Positions 7,979-15,007 of a DNA stretch of 37,947 nt are shown here, piece by piece; within the stretch, counting starts at the first letter, position 1, and every line of letters begins with the position of its first letter. The DNA is from Flavobacteriales bacterium. GTDB lineage: Bacteria; Bacteroidota; Bacteroidia; Flavobacteriales_E; Vicingaceae. The position numbers and the translations under genes are program-made. The notes beneath the pieces are model-generated. The model saw only the letters and a list, made by a program, of their open reading frames with translations, had not been told where the DNA came from and did no database searches. Where the stretch lies: positions 1 to 37,947 of the forward strand of contig JAGQZT010000130.1 in NCBI GenBank assembly GCA_020435335.1. Reading direction: 5' to 3'.

Positions 7979-10318
7979 ATGAGGTTATTAATTACATTAG
8001 CACTCCTTTTTTCCCTTTCTGTGCCTTCGCTGAAAGCGCAGTTATGCCTGGGTGACGACGAGACGATTTGCCTCGGCCAGCCCATTACCATTTCAGCTGT
8101 TTGCAGCGGAGGCGGTAGCCCTGTGTTTTTACTCGACAGCATGCAGCAGGTGTCATTAACCGATGATCAGTACAGTGGTGTGATCAACATCGGCTTTCCA
8201 TTTACTTTCTATGGGGTTGCCTACAACCAGCTGGTGATTGCGTCCAATAATTACTTAACATTCGATCTTACTCAGGCAAATGGATACTCTCCTTGGTCCA
8301 TTTCTTCCGCTGCACCCAGTTCGGCTCTACCGATGAATGTTGTGATGGGGCCTTATCAGGATATAAACCCCGGATTAGGGGGTACTATTGAGTATGGCAC
8401 TTATGGTACAGCACCGAACAGACGTTTTGTGGTAAGGTATAACCAGGTACCGATGTTCTCCTGTACACAGGATTTGTTCTGTTCGACCATGATGCTGTAC
8501 GAAGGAACCAATAACATAGAGATCTACATCGATAACAAACCCTTATGTCCGACCTGGAACAGTGGGGTTGCCATTGAAGGTGTACAAAACTCCACCGGTA
8601 GCCTGGCTGCGATTGTTCCGGGCAGAAATTTTCCTACTCAATGGACTGCTTCCGCGGATGCCGTTCAACTTATTCCTTCAGGCGGGAACTATAACATCAA
8701 TACCATTAGTTATGTTCCATCCCTGCTTGCCAGTGGTATTCAATGGTGGGATACCGATGGTAATTTTTTAGGAACAGGCTTTGAAATAACCGTAACCCCA
8801 ACTAATGATACAACAGGTTACTATGTGGTTTATGACCAGTGTTATACGATAGGCGGAGGCCCCGGGAACACGGATACGGCCTGGGTTTATACCGATCGGC
8901 CCGATGTATTCGCAATAGCTACCGATATCACCTGTGTGGATACGGTAGGAACAGCTACTGCTTTTGCTACGGGTTATCAACCGTTATTCTACCAATGGAA
9001 TGATCCTATGGCTCAAATCGGGCCTGTTGCCACAAATTTACATGCCGGAACTTACATGGTTATGGTTACCGATTCAAACGGATGTACCAACCAGGCAGTA
9101 GTTACCGTGGATTCTCTGGAATATACCCTGAATACCACCGGAATTACCGCCCTGTGTTTTGGCGACAGCTCGGGTTCCGCCACCGTTTCGGTAACACCGT
9201 TTGATACGGCTATTACATACCTGTGGGATGCCGGTACCGGCTTTCAAACCGGAGATACGGCTTTTAATCTGCCTGCAGGAACCTATACGGTTATCATGAC
9301 CGATTCTCTCGGATGTCAGGATTCCGCTACAGTAACTGTTACAGAGCCGACTCCGTTATCCATTTTGGATTCCATTATTCCACCGACCTGCAACGGAGGT
9401 AATAACGGATCCATTACGCTCACGGTTTCCGGAGGAACACCGAATTATACCTACTCCTGGGGAAGTAACCAGTTGAGTGGATTAAATGCAGGAAATTACT
9501 CCTGTGTGGTAACCGATCAAAATGGTTGTACCGATTCCGCCTCTTTCACCGTAACCGAACCGCAGGCGATGACCCTATTACTGGACACGCAATCCGCATC
9601 CTGCGGCTTAAGTGACGGAGCGGTTTATGCCTATGTGCAGGGAGGAACACCGTCCTACAGTTATGTGTGGACTCCCGGAGGGGCTGGAAACGACAGTTTG
9701 ATGAACGTAGGAACCGGTATGTATTCACTTACAGTTACGGATTCAAACGGGTGCACCGTTACCGATTCAGCGTTTGTTGATGAGTACAAAGATTTTTATG
9801 TTGATTTTTCATTGACTCCGGATCAGGGAATAACTCCTTTGCAGGTTGCTTTCTCCAATTACTCAACCAATTGCACCACGTATTATTGGGACTTCGGAAA
9901 TGGGAACACGTCGTTTAATGCTTTCCCGGCGGATGAAACCTATACCCAGGAAGGAACCTATCAGGTGATGTTGATCGGATGTAATTCGTCCGGACTCGAT
10001 CGTTGCTGCGATACCGTTATAAAAACGGTGCTGGTAGAACACCATTCCGCCTGTTCCTGGTCGAATGTATTTACGCCTAACGGGGATAATTTCAACGATG
10101 AGTTTGTGATCGATTGTGATAAGATTGTTGACTTTTACATTCAGATTTACAACCGTTGGGGAGAAGAGGTGTTCGAATCGAATGACATCAACATTTCCTG
10201 GGATGGTAAAAAAGGAGGGCGTGAAGTGCCGGACGGAACCTATTTCTTCTTGATCCGGGCTAAAGGGATCGATGATATCGAGTGGAACCACCAGGGCTAT
10301 GTCTCCCTCATCCGTTAA
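7979..10318 (+). CDS. Surface protein with SprB-like repeats, PKD domain and T9SS type B sorting domain
   Basis: A signal peptide (MRLLITLALLFSLSVPSLKAQ) is followed by CLGDDETICLGQP and an N-terminal beta-rich region containing FPFTFYGVAYNQLVIASN. About four SprB-type repeats cover residues 313-600, with recurring C.G...G.ATV......Y.W....TGD..NLPAGTYTV...D..GC. A PKD domain (about 604-685, TYYWDFGNGN) precedes the type B C-terminal domain (about 690-779: VFTPNGDNFNDEF, IYNRWGEEVFES, VPDGTYFFLI). It is predicted to be exported by T9SS and attached to or released from the surface. It has its own promoter-like box and no dedicated PorP/SprF gene, so it may share the one at 4768. It ends immediately next to the stop codon of the convergent cvpA-like gene, with no base between. 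Confidence 0.9.
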   Translation: MRLLITLALLFSLSVPSLKAQLCLGDDETICLGQPITISAVCSGGGSPVFLLDSMQQVSLTDDQYSGVINIGFPFTFYGVAYNQLVIASNNYLTFDLTQANGYSPWSISSAAPSSALPMNVVMGPYQDINPGLGGTIEYGTYGTAPNRRFVVRYNQVPMFSCTQDLFCSTMMLYEGTNNIEIYIDNKPLCPTWNSGVAIEGVQNSTGSLAAIVPGRNFPTQWTASADAVQLIPSGGNYNINTISYVPSLLASGIQWWDTDGNFLGTGFEITVTPTNDTTGYYVVYDQCYTIGGGPGNTDTAWVYTDRPDVFAIATDITCVDTVGTATAFATGYQPLFYQWNDPMAQIGPVATNLHAGTYMVMVTDSNGCTNQAVVTVDSLEYTLNTTGITALCFGDSSGSATVSVTPFDTAITYLWDAGTGFQTGDTAFNLPAGTYTVIMTDSLGCQDSATVTVTEPTPLSILDSIIPPTCNGGNNGSITLTVSGGTPNYTYSWGSNQLSGLNAGNYSCVVTDQNGCTDSASFTVTEPQAMTLLLDTQSASCGLSDGAVYAYVQGGTPSYSYVWTPGGAGNDSLMNVGTGMYSLTVTDSNGCTVTDSAFVDEYKDFYVDFSLTPDQGITPLQVAFSNYSTNCTTYYWDFGNGNTSFNAFPADETYTQEGTYQVMLIGCNSSGLDRCCDTVIKTVLVEHHSACSWSNVFTPNGDNFNDEFVIDCDKIVDFYIQIYNRWGEEVFESNDINISWDGKKGGREVPDGTYFFLIRAKGIDDIEWNHQGYVSLIR

Positions 10319-10876
10319 TCATTCTTCATCGCGTGTGGCTTCGAGTCTTTCGATGGCCTCATCCCGGGCAGCATCTTCAATCATTTTATTCAAACTGATG
10401 TTCTCCAGTCCCGGAATAATAGCCGGAGCCAGAGAGCTTACGGGCTTGTAGAGCAACGAAGACTCTTCCATTTCAGGTTCAATGAAACCGATCTCGGAAT
10501 TGATGTTATTGACTAACGTTAAGATGATGCTGATGATGAGGGTAAATTTCAATACGCCAAAAGCCATTCCCGCCAGTTTATTAATTGTGCTTAACGCAAC
10601 GGCTTTGGCCAGTTTCTGAATCAGTTTAGCCAGTAAAAATACCAAGATGACGATCAGGATAAAAGTTAATGAAAAGGAAATAAGCGGCATCAGTTTTTCA
10701 GAAATGGAAAACATCTCACCGAGGTAATGAGCGGAAACCGAAGAGAACTTAACACCTCCCCACACCCCGAGGAACAAGGCAAGTAAAGATGCCACTTCAA
10801 CAATAAGCCCCTTTTTAAAGCCTTTAAATCCGCCCCACAGCAAGGGGATGATGATCAGAATATCGAAATAATTCAT
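10319..10876 (-). CDS. CvpA family inner-membrane protein
   Basis: A protein of 185 residues starting MNYFDILIIIPLLWGGFKGFKKG, with a GF.KGLI.E motif and four hydrophobic segments (about 4-22, 27-48, 60-85, 103-123), characteristic of CvpA (colicin V production family, PF02674). The charged tail ends EDAARDEAIERLEATRDEE-like. Family members are involved in envelope homeostasis; the exact role is unresolved. Its stop codon (TCA on the plus strand, 10319-10321) abuts the TAA of the convergent adhesin gene, so each transcript must run into the other gene or end inside it. A -7-like box sits 4 bases before its ATG (possible leaderless mRNA). Confidence 0.85.
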   Translation of the reverse strand: MNYFDILIIIPLLWGGFKGFKKGLIVEVASLLALFLGVWGGVKFSSVSAHYLGEMFSISEKLMPLISFSLTFILIVILVFLLAKLIQKLAKAVALSTINKLAGMAFGVLKFTLIISIILTLVNNINSEIGFIEPEMEESSLLYKPVSSLAPAIIPGLENISLNKMIEDAARDEAIERLEATRDEE

Positions 10877-10880
10877 AAGA

Positions 10881-10888
10881 TAAAGCTA
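10881..10888 (-). promoter_or_regulatory. Weak -7 box 4 bases before the cvpA-like start codon
   Basis: TAGCTTTA on the minus strand differs from TAnnTTTG in the last base. The spacer TCTT then leads directly into ATG. The same 4-base spacing appears for three other genes here, suggesting transcription begins at or next to the start codon. Confidence 0.35.
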
Positions 10889-10966
10889 TTGGAATAAGCG
10901 GCACGGCGTTTCAGGTGCGGCAACATTTTATTAAAATGAAAATGTTTATACCGGGAAATAAGTCTG

Positions 10967-10974
10967 TAATTTTG
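10967..10974 (+). promoter_or_regulatory. Perfect -7 box 4 bases before start of gene 10979 (predicted leaderless)
   Basis: TAATTTTG, a perfect TAnnTTTG, is followed by TTTC and then the ATG at 10979. With normal Bacteroidota geometry the transcript would start at the start codon. No TTG lies at the usual -33 spacing. Confidence 0.5.
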
Positions 10975-10978
10975 TTTC

Positions 10979-11311
10979 ATGCAGGATGAATTAAAAACGC
11001 GCTGGTCTCAGGTAGAACAAATGGTAGCCGAACGTTTCGGTGAGAAGCTGGATGTTCAAACCATTCTGTTTCTTATCGGATTACAGGAGCTGGGGTTGGG
11101 AGATAAGAAATACGCCAAGGAAGAAAAGGTCGATATTATTCACATCGGTATTTGTAGCGTATTAATGCCCTATGGTTATTACAAATTCATCGGAAAAGAT
11201 GACGACGGATGGCCTCACTTCAAGAACATAAAAAAACTCCCCCATCAAATGACAGGGGAGCTTCAGGAAAGTTTTATGAAAGAGGCGATAATCGCCTATT
11301 TTGATTGCTGA
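10979..11311 (+). CDS. Small conserved-looking soluble protein of unknown function
   Basis: A protein of 110 residues with no signal peptide or membrane segment: MQDELKTRWSQVEQMVAERF at the N-terminus, a hydrophobic helix (VQTILFLIGLQELGLG), then VDIIHIGICSVLMPYGYY and an acidic/aromatic part (GKDDDGWPHFKN). I do not recognise a named family. Codon use resembles its neighbours and a promoter box is positioned exactly, so it is likely a real gene. It is convergent with the lipoprotein gene at zero distance, and a terminator for that opposing gene is embedded in its last 25 codons. Confidence 0.75.
   Translation: MQDELKTRWSQVEQMVAERFGEKLDVQTILFLIGLQELGLGDKKYAKEEKVDIIHIGICSVLMPYGYYKFIGKDDDGWPHFKNIKKLPHQMTGELQESFMKEAIIAYFDC
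11231..11260 (-). terminator. Intrinsic terminator of the lipoprotein gene, embedded in the opposing coding sequence
   Basis: On the minus strand CTCCCC (11260-11255), a 12-base loop, then GGGGAG (11242-11237) is followed by TTTTTT (11236-11231). It starts about 50 bases beyond the stop of the gene at 11312-11734 and lies wholly inside the plus-strand gene 10979-11311. Confidence 0.7.
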
Positions 11312-11734
11312 TTACTTAACAGTTACTGTAGAGTAATAGTTGTTCTCGTGGCTTTTTTGCCTTACTTCTTCAATCTTAACCACTTCGTGCCCGAATAAGG
11401 TATCTACATAAATGATGGTCGGATTAATGGAATCGGGAGTTTCTTTGTAGTAAATAACATCCACATCCAATACGGCAGAAAATTTAAAATCGAAAACAGC
11501 TTCACCACTGGCATCGGTGTATGACGTCTGATTCATCAGCACATCATTTAAAACACTTCCGGGTTTTCCGGCGTCCGGACCATACCAGGCATGTACTTCG
11601 GCTTCGGCGGCACGCGTACCGTCTTCTTCCTGAACCGTTACGATTAACCTCGGGCCCCTGTCTTTTTTACAGGCAAATACGGTCAGAGCAACCGTTAAAA
11701 GTGCAGCTATTCCGTATATCGTTTTCTTTTTCAT
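11312..11734 (-). CDS. Lipoprotein with transthyretin/carboxypeptidase-regulatory-like beta-sandwich
   Basis: The start is taken as ATG at 11734, giving MKKKTIYGIAALLTVALTVFACKKD. This is a lipoprotein signal with the Cys of TVFAC as the lipidated residue; a TTG three codons upstream is less likely. The mature part (about 120 residues) reads RLIVTVQEEDGTRAAEAEVH, then YTDASGEAVFDFKFSAVLDVDV, the pattern of carboxypeptidase-regulatory-like or prealbumin-like domains (xVxDxxGxPxxxAxV...TDxxGxaxF). It is probably membrane-anchored in the periplasm or at the cell surface. Function is unknown. It is divergent from the cyclophilin gene and terminates inside the coding region of the convergent gene. 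Confidence 0.8.
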   Translation of the reverse strand: MKKKTIYGIAALLTVALTVFACKKDRGPRLIVTVQEEDGTRAAEAEVHAWYGPDAGKPGSVLNDVLMNQTSYTDASGEAVFDFKFSAVLDVDVIYYKETPDSINPTIIYVDTLFGHEVVKIEEVRQKSHENNYYSTVTVK

Positions 11735-11813
11735 CACATTCAAAATTTAAGTCATTAAAACCCTGTTGGGCATAAATTCTTAATATTGCAATTAACAAAT
11801 ATAAGAAATATAC

Positions 11814-12503
11814 ATGACAAAGAAAATTTTTTATATCCTCTTAAGCCTTTGTACGTTAACGGGTCTGGAAAGTTATGCCCAGAAAAACAAGAAACAAACC
11901 AAGGTGCTGATCTCTACCGAATTTGGCGACATTAAGGTGTTGTTATACAATGAAACACCCAAACACCGTGATAATTTCATTAAGCTGGTAAACGAGGGAA
12001 CGATCAACAACACCTTGTTTCACCGGGTGATCAAAGATTTTATGATTCAGGGCGGGGATCCGACATCCATCAATGCAGAACCCGGAATCCCGTTGGGAGA
12101 AGGGGGTATGCCTTATACCCTGGCTGCTGAGTTTAACAGCTCCCTCATCCATAAAAAAGGAGCCCTCGCTGCTGCACGGATGCCGGACATGGTCAACCCG
12201 GAGAAAGAATCATCGGGTTGTCAGTTCTACATTGTGCAGGGGAAAAAATTCTCCCGGGCAGAGGTGGACAAGATCCTGAAAAAGAAAAACTCTTCCCGAG
12301 ACGAGCCGTTGAGCTATACGGATGAACAATATGAAGTGTATGAAACGATCGGAGGAACCCCTCACCTTGACATGGATTATACGGTATTTGGTGAGGTGAT
12401 CGAAGGACTGGAAGTGATTGACACCATTGCCGAGCAGGAAAAGGACCGCAGAGACCGGCCGAAGAAAGACATTAAAATGACCTTGAAAATAGTCAAAAAG
12501 TAA
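11814..12503 (+). CDS. Periplasmic cyclophilin-type peptidyl-prolyl cis-trans isomerase
   Basis: A signal peptide (MTKKIFYILLSLCTLTGLES..AQ) precedes a cyclophilin domain. Family motifs are visible: FGDIKVLLYNETPKHRDNF, LFHRVIKDFMIQGGDP (catalytic Arg and the Gln of MIQGGD), then GALAAARMPD, SSGCQFYIVQG and DYTVFGEVIEGLEVID. A charged insert (about 150-190, KFSRAEVDKILKKKNSSRDE) is larger than in minimal bacterial cyclophilins and is common in Bacteroidota forms. It should catalyse proline isomerisation during folding of exported proteins. It lies one base upstream of pheS, so the two are probably co-transcribed. Confidence 0.93.
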   Translation: MTKKIFYILLSLCTLTGLESYAQKNKKQTKVLISTEFGDIKVLLYNETPKHRDNFIKLVNEGTINNTLFHRVIKDFMIQGGDPTSINAEPGIPLGEGGMPYTLAAEFNSSLIHKKGALAAARMPDMVNPEKESSGCQFYIVQGKKFSRAEVDKILKKKNSSRDEPLSYTDEQYEVYETIGGTPHLDMDYTVFGEVIEGLEVIDTIAEQEKDRRDRPKKDIKMTLKIVKK

Positions 12504-12504
12504 G

Positions 12505-13527
12505 ATGAAAGAGACCATTGAAAAGTTACTGGCCGAAGTAGAGGCGTTTATTCCGAAAAGTGCCGAGGAACTGGAAAATTTCCGGGTAGATTTGTTGGCA
12601 AACAAAGGAAAAGTAAAGGCGTTGTTTGCTGACTTTAAAAATGTTCCGAATGAACAACGGAAAGAGGTCGGCCAACTGATCAACACCCTGAAAAATAAAG
12701 CCCAGGAAAAGGTAGACGAATTTAAAGCGAAACTGACCTCTTCGAAAAATCAGGAAACCACCATTGACCTGACCCGAACGGCGACTCCGCTTCGTATCGG
12801 GAGCAGGCATCCGATTTCCATTGTAAGAAATGAAATCATCGAGATCTTCTCTAAAATCGGGTTTACCGTTTCGGAAGGTCCTGAAATTGAAGATGACTGG
12901 CACAATTTCTCGGCTTTGAATTTCCCGCCGGAGCACCCGGCCAGAGACATGCAGGATACCTTCTTTGTGGAAAGCGAAAGTGGCGAAATGGCCCTGAGAA
13001 CACACACGTCTTCGGTTCAGGTCAGGATTATGGAAAACCAGAAGCCGCCGATCCGAACGTTATCACCGGGTAGGGTTTACCGGAACGAAGCCATTTCGGC
13101 CCGTGCCCACTGTTTCTTCCATCAGGTGGAAGGGCTCTACATCGATGAGAATGTTTCTTTTGCCGACCTGAAGCAAACCCTGTTGTATTTTGCCAAGGAA
13201 ATGTTCGGAGAAAAAACGGAGATCAGGTTGCGGCCTTCATACTTCCCGTTTACCGAACCAAGTGCCGAAATGGACGTAAGCTGTTCGGTTTGTTCCGGCG
13301 AAGGCTGTAATGTGTGTAAATATACCGGCTTCCTCGAAATTATGGGTTGCGGGATGGTCGACCCGAATGTGCTCGAAAACTGTGGCATAGACAGTAAAAA
13401 GTATACCGGGTTCGCCTTCGGAATGGGTGTTGAACGAATTGCCATGCTGAAATACAAGGTGAACGACCTCCGCCTCTATTCGGAAGGAGATGTTCGTTTC
13501 CTCGAGCAGTTTAAGTCGGCATTTTAA
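12505..13527 (+). CDS. pheS: Phenylalanine--tRNA ligase alpha subunit
   Basis: A protein of 340 residues, the usual PheS length. The N-terminal coiled coil (KALFADFKNVPNEQRKEVGQ) is the tRNA-binding arm. Class II motifs follow: ISIVRNEIIEIFSKIGF, DTFFVESES, RTHTSSVQVR, motif 2 PGRVYRNEAISARAHCFFHQ and motif 3 GFAFGMGVERIAML. The Cys-containing segment CSVCSGEGCNVCKYTG before LEIMGCGMVDP is normal for the family. It charges tRNA-Phe together with PheT; no pheT is adjacent, as is common in Bacteroidota. It begins one base after the cyclophilin stop and is followed by a strong terminator. Confidence 0.98.
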   Translation: MKETIEKLLAEVEAFIPKSAEELENFRVDLLANKGKVKALFADFKNVPNEQRKEVGQLINTLKNKAQEKVDEFKAKLTSSKNQETTIDLTRTATPLRIGSRHPISIVRNEIIEIFSKIGFTVSEGPEIEDDWHNFSALNFPPEHPARDMQDTFFVESESGEMALRTHTSSVQVRIMENQKPPIRTLSPGRVYRNEAISARAHCFFHQVEGLYIDENVSFADLKQTLLYFAKEMFGEKTEIRLRPSYFPFTEPSAEMDVSCSVCSGEGCNVCKYTGFLEIMGCGMVDPNVLENCGIDSKKYTGFAFGMGVERIAMLKYKVNDLRLYSEGDVRFLEQFKSAF

Positions 13528-13555
13528 GACGATCTTTTTAAAAAGTACTACTTTT

Positions 13556-13581
13556 AAGCCCTGAGCAATCAGGGCTTTTTT
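13556..13581 (+). terminator. Intrinsic terminator after pheS, abutting the next start codon
   Basis: AAGCCCTGA (13556-13564), GNRA-type loop GCAA, TCAGGGCTT (13569-13577), and a T-run to 13581. The next gene's ATG begins at 13583, so the hairpin occupies the whole region where a ribosome would initiate. Confidence 0.9.
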
Positions 13582-13582
13582 C

Positions 13583-15007
13583 ATGTCAAAAAAATGCTTC
13601 ATATACCTTGTCATCCTGTTCCTTTCGGGGACACATTACCTACCCGCGCAAAATTATTTCGACTCGTTGCAAACGGCCATGGAGACCTTGCCGGCCGGAC
13701 AACAACTAGCTCTCATCAGCGAGATACCTTTCGATAAGATGAGCAATGATGCGCTTGGAGCGGCACTGATCTACCAGAAAGGGATCAAACTGGCCGGAGA
13801 ACAGGATCCGGAAGCGCTTGGGTTATTGTATGAGAAACTTTCACTGGCGCAATATTACCATGGTGATTATGATCTTTCCATCGAAAGCGCCCTGCTGGCT
13901 ATCGATCAGTATGAAAAGCAAGGGAATACAAAACAAATGGGCTCGGTGTATGCCAGTTTAGGTTACCAGATGAAACGCCGGAACCTTCCGAAAGCATTTG
14001 AATACATGCGAAAAGGGTTAAATTTTCTTCTTGTTTCGGGCGACAAAAAAACGATCAATCCGGCGATCAATAATTTCGGGGTGTTGCACGAAATGAACGG
14101 GAATCTGGATAGCGCCTTGTATTATTACAACAAGAGTCTTAACATCGTGGAAGAGCTGAACGACAGCATTGGGATTCCGTACAGCCTGAATAACATTGCC
14201 GGTGCCTATGTCCTGCTTGAAAAATACGAAGAGGCTTTGCCCTTCTACGAAAGGGCTTATCAAATCCGGCTCAAACGAAACGACCTGAACGGGCTTGCCG
14301 AAAACAACACCTATTACGGAGACTTTTACTTTAAACAACAACAGTTCGCCGAAGCAATTCCTTTTTATCAAAAGGCCTATACCCTTTGCCGGCAGATTAA
14401 GTACAACTATTTACAAAAGGTAAATGCCGAACAACTGGCAACTTGTTTTCAACAGGAGCAACAATTCGACAGCACCTTGTTTTACCTGAAAAAAAGCGTG
14501 GAGTTGAACGACCAACTGCTCAACGAGTCGACACTAAAAACCATTAACAACCTGGAAATTCAGTTTGAAACCGAGAAAAAAGAAAAGCTCATTGCGGAAC
14601 ACAACACGGTGATCGCCAAAAAAGAGCTGCAGTTCAAACAACGAACCTACCTGATGTATTCCATCGTAGCCATTGTTGTTATCCTGCTGGTGATCGGTTT
14701 CTTCATCATCCGCCACATCCGGTTTAAGCAGCAGGAACTGATCGAAGAAAACCGCTTGAAGGACCAGATCACGAAAGGGAAAGTGCTCGCAAAACTGAAT
14801 GAGGAACGGCTCCGAATCTCGAAAGACCTGCATGATAACATCGGCTCTCAGCTTACCTTTATCATTTCGTCGATCGACAACCTGAATTATTACCTGGGGG
14901 AACAGCAGCAGAATCTGGCGGAGAAACTACAGGCCATCAATACCTATTCCCGGGAAGCGATCAAAGAATTAAGGGCAACCATCAACGAATTAAACAAGAA
15001 CAGATGA
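13583..15007 (+). CDS. TPR sensor with histidine phosphoacceptor domain but no ATPase domain (half of a split kinase)
   Basis: The start gives a full signal peptide (MSKKCFIYLVILFLSG...LPAQ). TPR repeats fill about 60-300 (NNFGVLHEMNGNLDSALYYY, NNIAGAYVLLEKYEEALPFY, YYGDFYFKQQQFAEAIPFY). A coiled coil (about 315-350), one membrane helix (about 355-377) and a cytoplasmic coiled coil follow. The HisKA_3-type dimerisation segment reads EERLRISKDLHDNIGSQL, with the phosphoacceptor His at residue 417 (codon CAT 14831-14833). The protein then ends at ELRATINELNKNR; the HATPase domain that should follow is absent. This is not a simple truncation scar: the stop overlaps the next gene by 4 bases (ATGA) and no ATPase remnant lies between. 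The partner downstream has the reciprocal defect. Inferred role: histidine-bearing subunit of a heteromeric sensor kinase. Confidence 0.9.
   Translation: MSKKCFIYLVILFLSGTHYLPAQNYFDSLQTAMETLPAGQQLALISEIPFDKMSNDALGAALIYQKGIKLAGEQDPEALGLLYEKLSLAQYYHGDYDLSIESALLAIDQYEKQGNTKQMGSVYASLGYQMKRRNLPKAFEYMRKGLNFLLVSGDKKTINPAINNFGVLHEMNGNLDSALYYYNKSLNIVEELNDSIGIPYSLNNIAGAYVLLEKYEEALPFYERAYQIRLKRNDLNGLAENNTYYGDFYFKQQQFAEAIPFYQKAYTLCRQIKYNYLQKVNAEQLATCFQQEQQFDSTLFYLKKSVELNDQLLNESTLKTINNLEIQFETEKKEKLIAEHNTVIAKKELQFKQRTYLMYSIVAIVVILLVIGFFIIRHIRFKQQELIEENRLKDQITKGKVLAKLNEERLRISKDLHDNIGSQLTFIISSIDNLNYYLGEQQQNLAEKLQAINTYSREAIKELRATINELNKNR

Noticed and set aside
13583..15007. First sensor as a frameshifted or truncated pseudogene of a full kinase
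   Set aside because: The stop overlaps the next gene's ATG by 4 bases, no ATPase remnant lies in any frame between them, and the downstream paralogue has the complementary defect.
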